Positions 47,913 to 59,517 of a DNA stretch of 64,000 nt are shown here, in pieces. Position 1 is the stretch's first letter. Each line of letters opens with the position of its first letter. This DNA is from Streptomyces sp. NBC_00390 (GTDB lineage Bacteria; Actinomycetota; Actinomycetes; Streptomycetales; Streptomycetaceae), in NCBI RefSeq assembly GCF_036057275.1, contig NZ_CP107945.1, positions 2,604,001-2,668,000 on the forward strand, given 5' to 3'. The notes under the pieces are model-generated. The model was not told the origin of the DNA and made no database searches. It saw only the letters and a program-made list of their open reading frames with translations. The position numbers and the translations under genes were made by a program.

Positions 47913-49580
47913 TTACTTGAAGGAGACCTCGGCGAAGTTCTCCTGCGTCAGCGGGGAGACGTTCGGCGGGTTGACGTTCTTGGCGAACGCGATGGCCGGC
48001 GGGGAGGACGAGATCGGGAGGCCGGGCAGGTACTCCATGATCGTCTCGTTGGCCTTCTTGTAGGCCTCGACGCGGCCCGCGGGGTCGGTGACCTTCGACG
48101 CGGCGTTCACCGAGTCGAAGACCTTCTTGTCCTTGAAGCCCCACTGCTTGTCGGCGCCGGCGAACCAGGTGCCGATGAAGTTGAAGCCGTCGTTGAAGTC
48201 ACCGGTCCAGCCGAGCATGTGCAGCGCGCAGGAGCCGGCCTCGGTGGCGTCCAGGTAGTCCGGGGCCCACTTCATGGCCTTCGGGGTGACCGTGATGCCG
48301 GCCTTCTCCAGGTCGGCCTTCATCAGCTCGAACATGTCCTGCGGGGCAGGCATGTACGGGCGGGTGACCTCGGTCGGGTAGCAGAACTCGATCTTGAGCT
48401 TCTCCTCGCCCGCGCCCTTGAGGAGCTGCTTGGCCTTGTCCGTGTCGAACTCGTACTTCTTCACGTTCTCGGAGAAGCCGGCGACCGTGTCGGGCATGAA
48501 CTGCGTGGCGACCTTGCCGCCCTCGGGCAGCTGGGTCTTGACGATGTTCTCGCGGTCGATGGCGTGCGCGATGGCCTGCCGGACCTCGGGCTTCTTCAGC
48601 GCCGGGTTCTTCGACTGGGTCATGCCCACGTAGAAGAGGTTGAAGACGTCACGGGTCGGGACCTTGAAGCCCTCGCCCTCGAGCGTCTTGATGTCGGCGG
48701 GCGCAACCAGGTCGTATCCGTCGATGTCACCGGCCTGCAGCGCCTGGCGGCGGCCCTGGTCGGTGTCGATCGTACGGAAGATCAGGTTCTTGACCTTGGC
48801 CTTCTCGCCCCAGTAGTCGTCGAAGCTCTCGAGGGAGACTTCCTTGTTGCCCTTGTTCCACTTCACGATCTTGTACGGGCCGGTGCCGGCGACCGTGCCG
48901 GCCTCCTGGCTGTACTTGGGGTACGTGATCGCGTCGCCCTTGGCGCTCGCGTCCTGCTTCTCGTACTCCTTGATGGCCTTGGGCGAGTGGATCGCCAGGG
49001 CCTGGAGCGAGAAGCCGCCGGGGAGGTTGGCCGAGGGCTCGTTGATCTCGATGACGGCGGTGCTGTCGTCCTTCGCGGTGCAGGACTTGTAGTTCGCCTT
49101 CGGCGCTTCCTTGTCCTCGTTCTTCGCGAAGCCGCCCATGATGGACTGCCAGTAGTACGAGACCGCGCTGGACTGGTAGGTACCCTTCCAGTTGAACCAG
49201 TGGTCGTAGTTCGCGCAGACCGCGGCGGCGTTGAACGCCTCACCGTCGTGGAACTTCACGCCCTTGCGAAGATTGAACGTCCACACGGTGCCGGCCGGGT
49301 TGCTCGACCACTTCTCGGCGAGACCACCGACGAGCTTGCTGCCGCCGGACTCGTGCTCGAGCAGCGCCTCGAACGCCTGACGGGTGACACGGAAGGTCTC
49401 ACCGTCACTCGCGAGCGCAGGGTCCAGAGAACCGGGGTCACCGGCACCGGCGAAGACGAAGGTGTCCTTGGCGCCGGCCTTGTCGTCCTTGCCGCGCTCA
49501 CTGGAGCATCCCGTCGCGATCAGACCGACGGCCACCGCCGCCGTGATCGCCCGGACAACGCCGGACTTGAATATTCGCAT
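47913..49580 (-). CDS. oppA: Oligopeptide ABC transporter substrate-binding lipoprotein
   Basis: A 555-residue solute-binding protein of family 5 (OppA/DppA). The lipobox is VGLIATGCSS after a short signal. The family pattern TFVFAGAGDPGSLDPALASD and the SBP_bac_5 core NPAGTVWTFNLRKGVKFHDG are clear. It captures extracellular peptides for OppBCDF. ATG 49580 has GGGG about seven bases upstream, and the promoter TTGTTG/TAGGTA lies about 95-120 bases upstream. It is first and probably the most abundant gene of the operon. Confidence 0.94.
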   Translation of the reverse strand: MRIFKSGVVRAITAAVAVGLIATGCSSERGKDDKAGAKDTFVFAGAGDPGSLDPALASDGETFRVTRQAFEALLEHESGGSKLVGGLAEKWSSNPAGTVWTFNLRKGVKFHDGEAFNAAAVCANYDHWFNWKGTYQSSAVSYYWQSIMGGFAKNEDKEAPKANYKSCTAKDDSTAVIEINEPSANLPGGFSLQALAIHSPKAIKEYEKQDASAKGDAITYPKYSQEAGTVAGTGPYKIVKWNKGNKEVSLESFDDYWGEKAKVKNLIFRTIDTDQGRRQALQAGDIDGYDLVAPADIKTLEGEGFKVPTRDVFNLFYVGMTQSKNPALKKPEVRQAIAHAIDRENIVKTQLPEGGKVATQFMPDTVAGFSENVKKYEFDTDKAKQLLKGAGEEKLKIEFCYPTEVTRPYMPAPQDMFELMKADLEKAGITVTPKAMKWAPDYLDATEAGSCALHMLGWTGDFNDGFNFIGTWFAGADKQWGFKDKKVFDSVNAASKVTDPAGRVEAYKKANETIMEYLPGLPISSSPPAIAFAKNVNPPNVSPLTQENFAEVSFK

Positions 49581-49671
49581 GGGTCCACCCCTGGTTCGCC
49601 ATGTGGTGAGGTCTTGACGGCCGAACACTACAGATCGGAGACACCACGGAGAACAGTCCGGATAGCGGTGA

Positions 49672-49700
49672 TACCTAGCTGAGACCCGGACATTCAACAA
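49672..49700 (-). promoter_or_regulatory. oppA promoter
   Basis: TTGTTG (plus 49695-49700), 17 bases, TAGGTA (plus 49672-49677) on the minus strand. The predicted start is near 49665, giving a leader of about 85 bases. Confidence 0.6.
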
Positions 49701-49797
49701 ACCGGGCAGTTCCGGGACATCCTTGCCGGGCTTGTTAACACCCTTGACATAAGTGCCTGTTCAGGCGTGTGTGTTCGAGGGGTGTCTCGAAGGGTGG

Positions 49798-50586
49798 TCA
49801 GCGTCCGACGGGCGGCGGATATCCGTAGCCGCCGGCTGCGGCAGCGCCGCCATGGGCCTCACGGTCGTAGAACGGGCGTGCGTTGACCCGCAGCCACATC
49901 GTCACCGGGTCGTACTCGTCGGACATCGCGACCGTGGACACCGGAAGGCCGTCCGGGACCGCGCCGACCGACTGCTGCATCATCGCGCGCACCGCGTCCA
50001 CGGACTGCGGGCTCGTGTCGTAGAGGTCCAGGCCGATGGCGAGATACGCGGCGCCGATCGCGGGCTGCACCCAGGCGCGGCGGAGCGAGCGGACCGCGGG
50101 GGTGCGGTGGGCGTTCTGCGCCAGCAGCCCGTAGAACTGCGGGATCTCGATCGCCGGTTCGGACAGGCGCAGCGGCCCGGCCGGCATGCGGTCGAGTCCG
50201 GTGGCGATACGGCGCAGGTCCAGCCAGGGAATGCCCACGCCGCCACCGGGGGCATGCGGATTGAGCCAGATGCCCCAGCGCTCCGGGTACAGCGCACGGG
50301 CGATGTCGCGTCCGCTGACCACCTCGTGCGCGCGGTTCCAGCCGGAGACGGCGAGCTCCTGGGCGGAGGTGACGCACGGCGCGTATCCCACACCGTCGAC
50401 GTCCATGTTTCCGTACTGGGCGTCGGGGGATCCGGGCTGACCGTGCCACAGCAGCATCCAGATCCGGCCGCCCGCCGGGTCCGCGAGGGCGCGCAGCAGT
50501 GCCTCGTACGCGTCATAGCGTCCGGGAGTCACCTGGCGCAGCATGTGCTCGACCTGCCCGGCCGCCGCGGTGCCTGACGCGCTCAC
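49798..50586 (-). CDS. SseB-family protein (second of a tandem pair)
   Basis: A 262-residue protein of the SseB family, named from E. coli sseB (enhanced serine sensitivity when overproduced); the molecular role is unknown. The N-terminal domain has WMLLWHGQPGSPDAQYGNMD and VTSAQELAVSGWNRAHEVVS, followed by GIWLNPHAPGGGVGIPWLD. The C-terminal part (AIGLDLYDTSPQSVDAVRAM) resembles the SseB C-terminal domain. It lies downstream of the other SseB gene with 113 bases between them. Confidence 0.8.
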   Translation of the reverse strand: MSASGTAAAGQVEHMLRQVTPGRYDAYEALLRALADPAGGRIWMLLWHGQPGSPDAQYGNMDVDGVGYAPCVTSAQELAVSGWNRAHEVVSGRDIARALYPERWGIWLNPHAPGGGVGIPWLDLRRIATGLDRMPAGPLRLSEPAIEIPQFYGLLAQNAHRTPAVRSLRRAWVQPAIGAAYLAIGLDLYDTSPQSVDAVRAMMQQSVGAVPDGLPVSTVAMSDEYDPVTMWLRVNARPFYDREAHGGAAAAGGYGYPPPVGR

Positions 50587-50699
50587 TCTGGTTCCGCCCC
50601 TCTTGTGTCCCTCTTCGATCCGGCCATCGGCACTGCTTCACGGCCTCCGGTCAGGCCATGGAACCAGCTTAATCCGCAGTCCTTACACAGACTTGACGA

Positions 50700-51470
50700 C
50701 TACCCGTCCCGGCGCTGGTAGAAGGGCCGGACCCGCTCCAGCATCCAGTCGCCGACGGGGTCCTGGGCTATGTCCAGCAGGACGAGGTTGACCGGCCAGC
50801 CGAGCTGTACCCGGCTCAGCGCACGGCCGAGCGCGTCCATCGGGGCGTTGCGGTCGGAGCCCTCGAAGGAGGAGAGCTGGACGCCGATGAACAGGACCGG
50901 CGGGTCCCCCTCGATGGAGGCGAGGGCACGGCGGGCGGTCAGGACGATTCCGGTCGCCTCGAACTCTCCGGCGGCAGCCGAGAGGAAGTCGACCGGCTCC
51001 TCCTGCCAGTCCGGCTCGAACAGCCGCACCCTGCCTCCGGTGGCAGGCCCCTCGAGCGGGGTACGTCCCGCCCGGCACAGCTCGGCGACGGCGGGCGGAG
51101 GCAGCGGGACGCCGACGGCGCCGCCGGGGTTCACGGCGATGCCGAGCTGCGGGGGCAGCCCGCGCGCGAATTCCCGGGCGGGCGCCACGGTGAAGGACAT
51201 ATGACTCCCGACGCAGGCGAAGAACTGCTGCTCGGAGCTGAAGACAGGGACGTAGGGGGCACCGTCGATCTCCACGGTGGGCAGATCGAGATTCGGGCTG
51301 TCGGGACCGCCGCCGCTCGGTAGCGGGACCCAGACATGGCTGCGGCCGAGCACCTCGACCAGCCGCCCTCCGGCCGCGGGGTTGCCCAGCGCGGCGCCGA
51401 GCACCTGTTCCAGCTCATTGCCCGGCCAGCCGCTGTACGGCTGCTGGTGGGTGTGCTCCGAAGTCTCCAT
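50700..51470 (-). CDS. SseB-family protein (first of a tandem pair)
   Basis: A 256-residue SseB-family protein, paralogous to the gene at 49798. The N-terminal domain shows NELEQVLGAALGNPAAGG and VPVFSSEQQFFACVGSHMSF, then LGIAVNPGGAVGVPLPPPAV. The C-terminal half (SSFEGSDRNAPMDALGRALS, LVLLDIAQDPVGDWMLERV) follows the same plan as its neighbour. ATG 51470 has GAAGGA seven bases upstream. The frame is open far upstream but without family similarity. Confidence 0.8.
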   Translation of the reverse strand: METSEHTHQQPYSGWPGNELEQVLGAALGNPAAGGRLVEVLGRSHVWVPLPSGGGPDSPNLDLPTVEIDGAPYVPVFSSEQQFFACVGSHMSFTVAPAREFARGLPPQLGIAVNPGGAVGVPLPPPAVAELCRAGRTPLEGPATGGRVRLFEPDWQEEPVDFLSAAAGEFEATGIVLTARRALASIEGDPPVLFIGVQLSSFEGSDRNAPMDALGRALSRVQLGWPVNLVLLDIAQDPVGDWMLERVRPFYQRRDG

Positions 51471-51781
51471 GTGCGTGTCCTTCTCCCCCGGTCCTCCCCC
51501 GCACGTTCCGGGGTCGCGTCCCCGACGATAACGGGTCCCTCCCTGCCCACGGCGACCCGTCCGGGTGCCGGAAGGCCCCCGGACGGTCGCACCGGCCGAG
51601 GAGGCGTCGCGGCGCGGCGCGGCACGCAAGGCTTTCCCAGGGACCGACCGGGGCCGCGGTGGCCGGCTGAGAGCCCACCCCGCCCTGCGGGACCCGGGCC
51701 CGCGCACGATGCGTGCAGCACCGGCGGCACGTGGTGCCGCGGGCGGAGGCGACGGCGGCCTGACCGGCCCGGCCCGTCCGG
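51471..51781. other. 311-base gap upstream of the first SseB gene
   Basis: No gene is supported. It holds a hairpin at 51557-51586 and, nearer the kinase-like gene, only GC-rich sequence without motifs. Confidence 0.45.
51557..51586 (-). terminator. Hairpin between the kinase-like gene and the SseB genes
   Basis: CCGTCCGGG and CCCGGACGG form a 9-bp stem with a 12-base loop. It lies about 200 bases after the kinase-like stop, so its role as a terminator is weak. Confidence 0.4.
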
Positions 51782-52450
51782 CTACTCCTCGGTGAAGCCC
51801 AGCCGCGTCAGCCCCGCCGCCGCGGCGCGGTCCAGCAGCACCGCCGAGGCGCAGCCGGCCGGGAGCCGGCCCGATTCCGCGGCCGCGAGCAGACGGGCGA
51901 CCGCCCGGCGGTGGCGGGCGAAGGCGTAGCCGGAGACGCCGCGCCCACGCTCACGCTGGCCCTCGCGGGCCACCCGCGGGGTGACATCGAGCAGTACGAG
52001 GTGCAGTCCGGTCCCCCGTCTGCGCACCTCGCGGGCGATCCAGCGCCGCACCCACGCCTGGGTGCCGCAGTCGTGGACGACCACGCTGCGGCCCGAGCGC
52101 AGTGCGCGCCGCAGGCCCGCGTAGTGGGCGATACGGACGAACGGCCGGTACACGGCGTACGGCAGCAGGCGGGGCATACGGGCGTCCCACCTGTCCCGGG
52201 TGTCCTGGGAGTCGATCCCGAGACCGCGTGCGGCCCGCTCGATCAGCGTGGACTTTCCGCTGCCGGGCAGACCGGAGACGATCACCACGTCACCGGCGGC
52301 GAAGACAAGGCTCTGCGGGCCGCGCCCCGATCGGTGCCTCAGGTCGCGCAGGACGGATGCACCCGCCTGCCCGCGGCCCCGGACGGGGACAGCCGGCTGA
52401 GCGGGTACTCCGGCCGACGTGGCGTATGCGCCGGACGGCTGCAAGGTCAT
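51782..52450 (-). CDS. P-loop kinase-like ATPase (AAA_33 type)
   Basis: A 222-residue protein with a Walker A VIVSGLPGSGKSTLIERAA and a long arginine-rich C-terminal half. The Walker B-like strand is SVVVHDCGTQAWVRRWIARE, and LVLLDVTPRVAREGQRERGR is the lid. This fold includes small-molecule kinases (gluconate or chloramphenicol phosphotransferase-like) and nucleases; the substrate is not evident. ATG 52450 is used; an ATG nine codons upstream (52477) is also possible. Divergent from the gcvT leader. Confidence 0.78.
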   Translation of the reverse strand: MTLQPSGAYATSAGVPAQPAVPVRGRGQAGASVLRDLRHRSGRGPQSLVFAAGDVVIVSGLPGSGKSTLIERAARGLGIDSQDTRDRWDARMPRLLPYAVYRPFVRIAHYAGLRRALRSGRSVVVHDCGTQAWVRRWIAREVRRRGTGLHLVLLDVTPRVAREGQRERGRGVSGYAFARHRRAVARLLAAAESGRLPAGCASAVLLDRAAAAGLTRLGFTEE

Positions 52451-52640
52451 CACCCTCCCCCATCTCGGGACACCCATCACCCTTGCCCATAAAGCGTAAA
52501 GAAATGGTAATGCCACTCAACCTATTTAAGGCGGCGCGACACGGGCGTCCTCACAGCCCGCTTCCCGGCCACCGCCCACTCTTCCCCGATGCGTGCAATG
52601 ATGTGCGCGCCAACTGCATACCGGCCGCTTGAATCCGCGC
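52451..52640. other. Divergent region upstream of the glycine riboswitch
   Basis: Unusually AT-rich around 52485-52535 (CATAAAGCGTAAAGAAATGG and CAACCTATTTAAGG), in strong contrast with the surroundings. It should contain the gcvT promoter, but I cannot fix a -35/-10 pair. Confidence 0.4.
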
Positions 52641-52845
52641 GGGAGAGTCCCGGCCACCTGGTGTGGCGGGCGCCGAAGGAGCAAGATCCTCCCTTGAATC
52701 TCTCAGGCCCCGTACCGCGCGCGATGAGGCAGATCTGAAAAGCGAGCCGCTGTCGAGTGGCTCCACCCAAGGTGCAAGTCACGACTACCCGTACGCGGGG
52801 TCGGGGCGAACCTCTCAGGTTCCGATGACAGATGGGGAGGATTGT
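52641..52845 (+). ncRNA. Tandem glycine riboswitch upstream of gcvT
   Basis: Two glycine-aptamer modules. In aptamer 1 GGAGAG (52642-52647), GCCGAAGGAGCAA (52673-52684) and CTCTCAGG (52700-52707) stand in the family order. The second has CACCCAAGGTGCAAG near 52763-52780, CTCTCAGG at 52812-52819 and GACAGATGGGGAGGA at its end. The 5' strand of the second module is short and does not begin with the usual GGAGAG. The riboswitch lies about 30 bases before gcvT, the classic place for control of glycine cleavage genes, and would raise gcv expression when glycine is plentiful. Confidence 0.88.
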
Positions 52846-52875
52846 CCTCGCCGCCATGCCCTGGGAGCTTCATCC

Positions 52876-53991
52876 ATGAGCAATGCCCCCCGTCTGACCG
52901 CTCTCGACGCCCTGCACCGCTCGCTGGGCGCGACCATGACCGACTTCGCGGGCTGGGACATGCCGCTGCGGTACGGCAGTGAGCGCGACGAGCACAACGC
53001 CGTCCGTACCAGGGCCGGTCTCTTCGACCTCTCCCACATGGGCGAGATCACCGTCACCGGCCCGCAGGCCGCCGCCCTCCTCGACTACGCGCTGGTCGGC
53101 AACATCGGCTCCGTCGGTGTCGGCCGCGCCCGCTACACGATGATCTGCCAGGAGAACGGCGGGATCGTCGACGACCTGATCGTCTACCGCCTCGGCGACA
53201 ACGAGTACATGGTCGTCGCCAACGCGGGCAACGCGCAGATCGTCCTGGACGCCCTGACCGAGCGCGCCGAAGGCTTCGACGCCGAGGTCCGCGACGACCG
53301 TGACGCGTACGCGCTGATCGCCGTCCAGGGTCCCGAGTCCCCCGGCATCCTGAAGTCGCTGACCGACGCCGACCTGGACGGCCTGAAGTACTACGCGGGC
53401 CTGCCCGGCACGGTCGCCGGTGTGCCGGCACTGATCGCCCGTACGGGCTACACGGGCGAGGACGGCTTCGAGCTGTTCGTCGAGCCGCAGCACGCCGAGA
53501 AGCTGTGGCAGGCGCTGACCGAGGCGGGCGCCCCGGCCGGCCTGATCCCCTGCGGTCTCTCCTGCCGGGACACGCTGCGCCTGGAGGCGGGCATGCCGCT
53601 GTACGGGCATGAGCTGACCACCTCGCTGACCCCCTTCGACGCGGGGCTCGGCCGGGTCGTGAAGTTCGAGAAGAGCGGTGACTTCGTCGGCCGCGAGGCG
53701 CTGCAGGCCGCCGCCGAGCGCGCCGAGACCGACCCGCCGCGCAAGCTCGTCGGTCTGATCGCCGAGGGCCGCCGGGTCCCCCGAGCCGGCATGTCCGTGG
53801 TGGCCGGCGGCACGGTGGTCGGCGAGGTCACCTCGGGTGCCCCGAGCCCCACCCTCGGCAAGCCGATCGCCATCGCCTACGTGGACGCGGCCCACGCCGA
53901 GCCCGGTACGCCGGGCGTCGGTGTCGACATCCGCGGCACGCACGAGCCGTACGAGGTCGTGGCGCTGCCGTTCTACAAGCGCCAGAAGTGA
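52876..53991 (+). CDS. gcvT: Aminomethyltransferase (glycine cleavage T-protein)
   Basis: GcvT (371 residues) moves the aminomethyl carbon from lipoyl-GcvH to tetrahydrofolate, releasing ammonia. [20 protein letters not shown] and [17 protein letters not shown] open the fold. The folate-binding Asp and Arg lie in [19 protein letters not shown] and [17 protein letters not shown] 52876 has GGGAG about eight bases upstream. It is the first gene after the glycine riboswitch, followed by gcvH (58 bases) and glyA. Confidence 0.96.
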   Translation: MSNAPRLTALDALHRSLGATMTDFAGWDMPLRYGSERDEHNAVRTRAGLFDLSHMGEITVTGPQAAALLDYALVGNIGSVGVGRARYTMICQENGGIVDDLIVYRLGDNEYMVVANAGNAQIVLDALTERAEGFDAEVRDDRDAYALIAVQGPESPGILKSLTDADLDGLKYYAGLPGTVAGVPALIARTGYTGEDGFELFVEPQHAEKLWQALTEAGAPAGLIPCGLSCRDTLRLEAGMPLYGHELTTSLTPFDAGLGRVVKFEKSGDFVGREALQAAAERAETDPPRKLVGLIAEGRRVPRAGMSVVAGGTVVGEVTSGAPSPTLGKPIAIAYVDAAHAEPGTPGVGVDIRGTHEPYEVVALPFYKRQK

Positions 53992-54049
53992 TCGTCCGCA
54001 CCCTCTCTTCGTTCACCAGCACTCCCCCGCGTACAGGAGAATTCAGGTC

Positions 54050-54424
54050 ATGAGCAACCCCCAGCAGCTGCGCTACAGCAAGGAGCACGAGTGGCTGTCG
54101 GCCGCCGAGGACGGCGTGTCGACGGTCGGCATCACGGAGCACGCGGCCAATGCGCTCGGCGACGTGGTGTACGTCCAGCTCCCCGAGGTCGGCGACACGG
54201 TCACCGCGGGTGACACCTGCGGAGAGCTGGAGTCCACCAAGTCGGTCAGCGACCTGTACTCGCCCGTCTCCGGTGAGGTCACCGAGACCAACGAGGACGT
54301 CGTCAACGACCCGTCTCTGGTGAACTCTGCCCCGTTCGAGGGCGGTTGGCTCTTCAAGGTGCGCGTCAGCGAGGAGCCGAAGGATCTGCTCTCCGCGGAC
54401 GAGTACACCGACTTCGCCAGCTGA
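54050..54424 (+). CDS. gcvH: Glycine cleavage H-protein
   Basis: A 124-residue lipoyl carrier that shuttles the aminomethyl group between P and T proteins. The lipoylated lysine is in [20 protein letters not shown], and the start [20 protein letters not shown] is typical. ATG 54050 follows AGGAGA by about nine bases. gcvP and lpd are not in this window, so the complex is completed elsewhere. Confidence 0.96.
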   Translation: MSNPQQLRYSKEHEWLSAAEDGVSTVGITEHAANALGDVVYVQLPEVGDTVTAGDTCGELESTKSVSDLYSPVSGEVTETNEDVVNDPSLVNSAPFEGGWLFKVRVSEEPKDLLSADEYTDFAS

Positions 54425-54448
54425 CACACGACCCGTAGGGACCGAGAG

Positions 54449-55714
<1,266 letters not shown>

Positions 55715-55742
55715 TTCTTTCGGGCCCGAAGCAAAACAAACG

Positions 55743-55777
55743 GGGCACCGCGCACACTGGACGTGAGTGCGGTGCCC
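55743..55777 (+). terminator. glyA terminator hairpin
   Basis: GGGCACCGC and GCGGTGCCC form a 9-bp stem, lengthened by GCAC/GTG-type pairs, 29 bases after the glyA stop. It separates the riboswitch operon from sdaA. Confidence 0.6.
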
Positions 55778-55848
55778 TGCACCGCGCGCTCTGAGTTATC
55801 TGCACCACCTCGGCAGACAACGGCGTCTACCAACCTGAGGAGTACCCC

Positions 55849-57216
<1,368 letters not shown>

Positions 57217-57232
57217 CCGGCACGGCGCACGT

Positions 57233-57272
57233 GACGGCCCCCGTCCCCGGCACCCCGGGGACGGGGGCCGTC
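57233..57272. terminator. Bidirectional terminator between sdaA and the EF-hand gene
   Basis: A perfect 18-bp GC stem (arms 57233-57250 and 57255-57272, loop CACC) lies 16 bases after sdaA and eight bases after the EF-hand gene. The two genes converge here. Confidence 0.75.
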
Positions 57273-57280
57273 CTGGCTCG

Positions 57281-57496
57281 TCAGGCCTGGTTGAGCGAGG
57301 TCCAGAACTCGTCGAACGTCAGCTGACCGTCGCCGTTGGCGTCCTTGGTCCTGATCACCGCTTCGGCGACGGTCTCGGTGACGTTGAAGTCGCCCAGCTG
57401 CGCCATCACGCTCTTGTACTCGGCCGCCGTGATCAGGCCGTCGCCGTTCAGGTCGTAGCGCTCGAACGCCTTGCGCGCCTCTTCGATGTCCGCCAC
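57281..57496 (-). CDS. cabB: Two-EF-hand calcium-binding protein
   Basis: A 71-residue calmodulin-like protein. Two canonical 12-residue loops are complete: DLNGDGLITAAE and DANGDGQLTFDE, with all oxygen ligands and the bidentate Glu. The helices IEEARKAFERYD and VAEAVIRTK flank them. GTG 57496 (VADIEEARKAF) is preferred because AAGGGGCGG lies upstream; an in-frame ATG nine codons earlier lacks a ribosome site. Size and position match a Streptomyces EF-hand family I recall as CabB; the symbol is from memory. It probably buffers or senses Ca2+ in the cytoplasm. Confidence 0.85.
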   Translation of the reverse strand: MADIEEARKAFERYDLNGDGLITAAEYKSVMAQLGDFNVTETVAEAVIRTKDANGDGQLTFDEFWTSLNQA

Positions 57497-57601
57497 TGCT
57501 TCCGCCCCTTCTTGGTGCATTACTGACGGGGCTCAGATTATCGGCCGACGCTCGCGGATCATGGAGGGGAGTCCCGCACCGGGGACGAGGGAGGGCATGG
57601 G

Positions 57602-58240
57602 ATGAGCGAGGAACTGGGACGGATTCTGACCGCCGCGGCCCGGGGGGAGTTCCCGCCGGGCGACGGCGCGGTCACCGTGGTCCGCCAGCCGGGGGCCCGT
57701 GACGCCGGGGTGGTGGCGTTCACCGCCCACTCGGTGGTCTTCACCGACGAGGATCCGCAGTGGATACGGGACCGGCTGGCCGCCACCGACTCCGACCGGC
57801 TGGCCGCCGCGATGAATCCGGGCTTCCTGTGTGCCCTGATGGCCCGTACCGGACGCTCGATGAACACGATCGACCTGGTGACGGTCGCCGGTGCGCTGCC
57901 CGGCAGGCCCGGCATCGAGCTGCGTGAGATCGAGGACCCGGAGCACCCTCGGGTCGCCCGGGCCCTGAAGTACCGCGACGACGTGCGGGTCTGGGCCGCC
58001 GACGGCGGGGTACTGATTCTCGGCCGGGGGCTCGCGGGGCGCTGGGAGGTCGCGCTCGAGGTCGACGAGGAGGCACGTGGCCGGGGCCTCGGCCTTGCGC
58101 TGGCCCGCGCGGCCCGTCAGCTGGTGCCGGACTCGGTGGTGTGGTCGCAGCAGTCACCGGGCAACGCGCGCAGCGTACGGCTCTTCCAGACGGCGGGGTT
58201 CCGGCCCGTGGCATCGGAGGCGATCCTCACGGCCGCCTGA
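57602..58240 (+). CDS. GNAT N-acetyltransferase
   Basis: A 212-residue protein whose C-terminal half is a GNAT domain: VALEVDEEARGRGLGLALAR is the acetyl-CoA motif and QQSPGNARSVRLFQTAGFRP is motif B. The N-terminal half (GDGAVTVVRQPGARDAGVVA, MNPGFLCALMARTGRSMNTI) is less typical and may bind the substrate, which is unknown. ATG 57602 is used. It is divergent from the EF-hand gene, with about 105 bases between the starts. Confidence 0.85.
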   Translation: MSEELGRILTAAARGEFPPGDGAVTVVRQPGARDAGVVAFTAHSVVFTDEDPQWIRDRLAATDSDRLAAAMNPGFLCALMARTGRSMNTIDLVTVAGALPGRPGIELREIEDPEHPRVARALKYRDDVRVWAADGGVLILGRGLAGRWEVALEVDEEARGRGLGLALARAARQLVPDSVVWSQQSPGNARSVRLFQTAGFRPVASEAILTAA

Positions 58241-58280
58241 GCGGGCCGGCAGCCTGATCGAAGACGGCGCCGGACAGGGC

Positions 58281-59480
58281 CTAGCGGAAGACTCCCGTGT
58301 GGCCGAGCGAGTAGCGGCCCGGCTGCGGATAGACGGCAAGGCCGTGCGGACCGCTGCCGACGGGGATACGGGCCAGCTGCTCGCCGGTCCGTGTGTCGAT
58401 GGCGTACACCTCGGAGTGGTACCGCCCGGACAGCCACAGCACCTTGCCGTCCGACGAGACCCCGCCCATGTCCGGGCTGCCGCCGTCCGGGAGCCACCAT
58501 TTCTTGGTCAGCCGGTTCTGCTCGAAGTCGAAGACGGAGATGGAGCCTTCGCCGCGGTTGGAGATGAACATCTCGCTGGAGTCGCGGTTGACGTAGAGGC
58601 CGTGGGCGCCTTTGCCGGTGGGCATCAGCGCGGGCTCGGTGAACCTCTCCCCGTCGAGCACCCACACGCCGTGCGCCATCATGTCGGCGATGTAGAAGGT
58701 CCTTCCGTCCGGGGAGAGCTTCACGTCCTGCGGCATCGCGCCTTCGAGGGGCAGCTTCTGCCGGCCGATGACCTCCATCTTCTCGGTGTCGACCTTGAGC
58801 AGCTGGGCGGAGAACTCGCAGGAGACGACGAAGTACCTGCCGTCGGGCGAGAAGTCCGCGTGGTTGACGCCGTAGCACGGGACCGGGGTCGCCTCCTTCC
58901 GCTCCATGGTGTGCGGATCGAGGAAGACGAGCTCACGGTCCAGCGACGCCATGACGATCGCGTACTTGCCGTTGGGTGTGAAGTACAGGTTGTACGGGTC
59001 GTGCACCTCGACGGGCTTGCCCGCCACTCCGGTCGCCGGGTCGATCGGAGTGAGCGTGTGTCCGCGGTTGTTGTTGACCCACAGCGTCTTCAGGTCCCAG
59101 GACGGAACCACGTGCTGCGGCTGGACCCCGACCGGGATGGTCGTGATCACCCGGTACGTCTCGGGGTCGATGACCGTCACGGTGTTGGAGTTGGTGTTGG
59201 GGACGTACACCCGCGACGGGTAGCCCCTGACCGTCGGCGAGAGCATGCCCGGCCGGTTCGCCGCGTAGATGTCCCGGGGGTCGAGGACGGGCGGCATGCC
59301 CTCCAGTGCGGCGACGGCCGCCTGCTCCGTCTTCGCCGGCGCCGCGGCGGTACGGGTGCCGCGCGCCTCGGTGGTGTCATCGCCCGCGCCGCCGGAGCCG
59401 CAGCCCGCGAGAAGGGAAAGCAGGACGCCGCCGAGCAGCGCCGCGGTCCGTGCGGTGAGAGATGTCGTCGTCGGGGTCAC
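58281..59480 (-). CDS. YncE-like beta-propeller lipoprotein
   Basis: A 399-residue lipoprotein. The signal TAALLGGVLLSLLAGC ends in a lipobox, followed by a polar linker. The rest is a seven-bladed propeller of YVTN/NHL-like repeats (TVTVIDPETYRVITTIPVGV, KYAIVMASLDRELVFLDPHT, MFISNRGEGSISVFDFEQNR, HSEVYAIDTRTGEQLARIPV). Such proteins bind partners or DNA; no catalytic motif is seen. GTG 59480 has no ribosome site and lies eight bases after a -10 element, so it is probably a leaderless message. Confidence 0.82.
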   Translation of the reverse strand: MTPTTTSLTARTAALLGGVLLSLLAGCGSGGAGDDTTEARGTRTAAAPAKTEQAAVAALEGMPPVLDPRDIYAANRPGMLSPTVRGYPSRVYVPNTNSNTVTVIDPETYRVITTIPVGVQPQHVVPSWDLKTLWVNNNRGHTLTPIDPATGVAGKPVEVHDPYNLYFTPNGKYAIVMASLDRELVFLDPHTMERKEATPVPCYGVNHADFSPDGRYFVVSCEFSAQLLKVDTEKMEVIGRQKLPLEGAMPQDVKLSPDGRTFYIADMMAHGVWVLDGERFTEPALMPTGKGAHGLYVNRDSSEMFISNRGEGSISVFDFEQNRLTKKWWLPDGGSPDMGGVSSDGKVLWLSGRYHSEVYAIDTRTGEQLARIPVGSGPHGLAVYPQPGRYSLGHTGVFR

Positions 59481-59488
59481 GGGTAAGC

Positions 59489-59517
59489 ACAGTAGGGGCG
59501 AGATGCCTGAAAGATAA
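59489..59517 (-). promoter_or_regulatory. Promoter of the propeller lipoprotein, leaderless
   Basis: TTATCT (plus 59512-59517), 17 bases, TACTGT (plus 59489-59494) on the minus strand. The predicted transcript starts at about the GTG codon (59480-59482). Confidence 0.55.

Noticed and set aside
51565..51795. Possible small gene in the gap before the first SseB gene
   Set aside because: A short plus-strand frame with Ala/Arg/Gly bias only; no ribosome site or conserved pattern.
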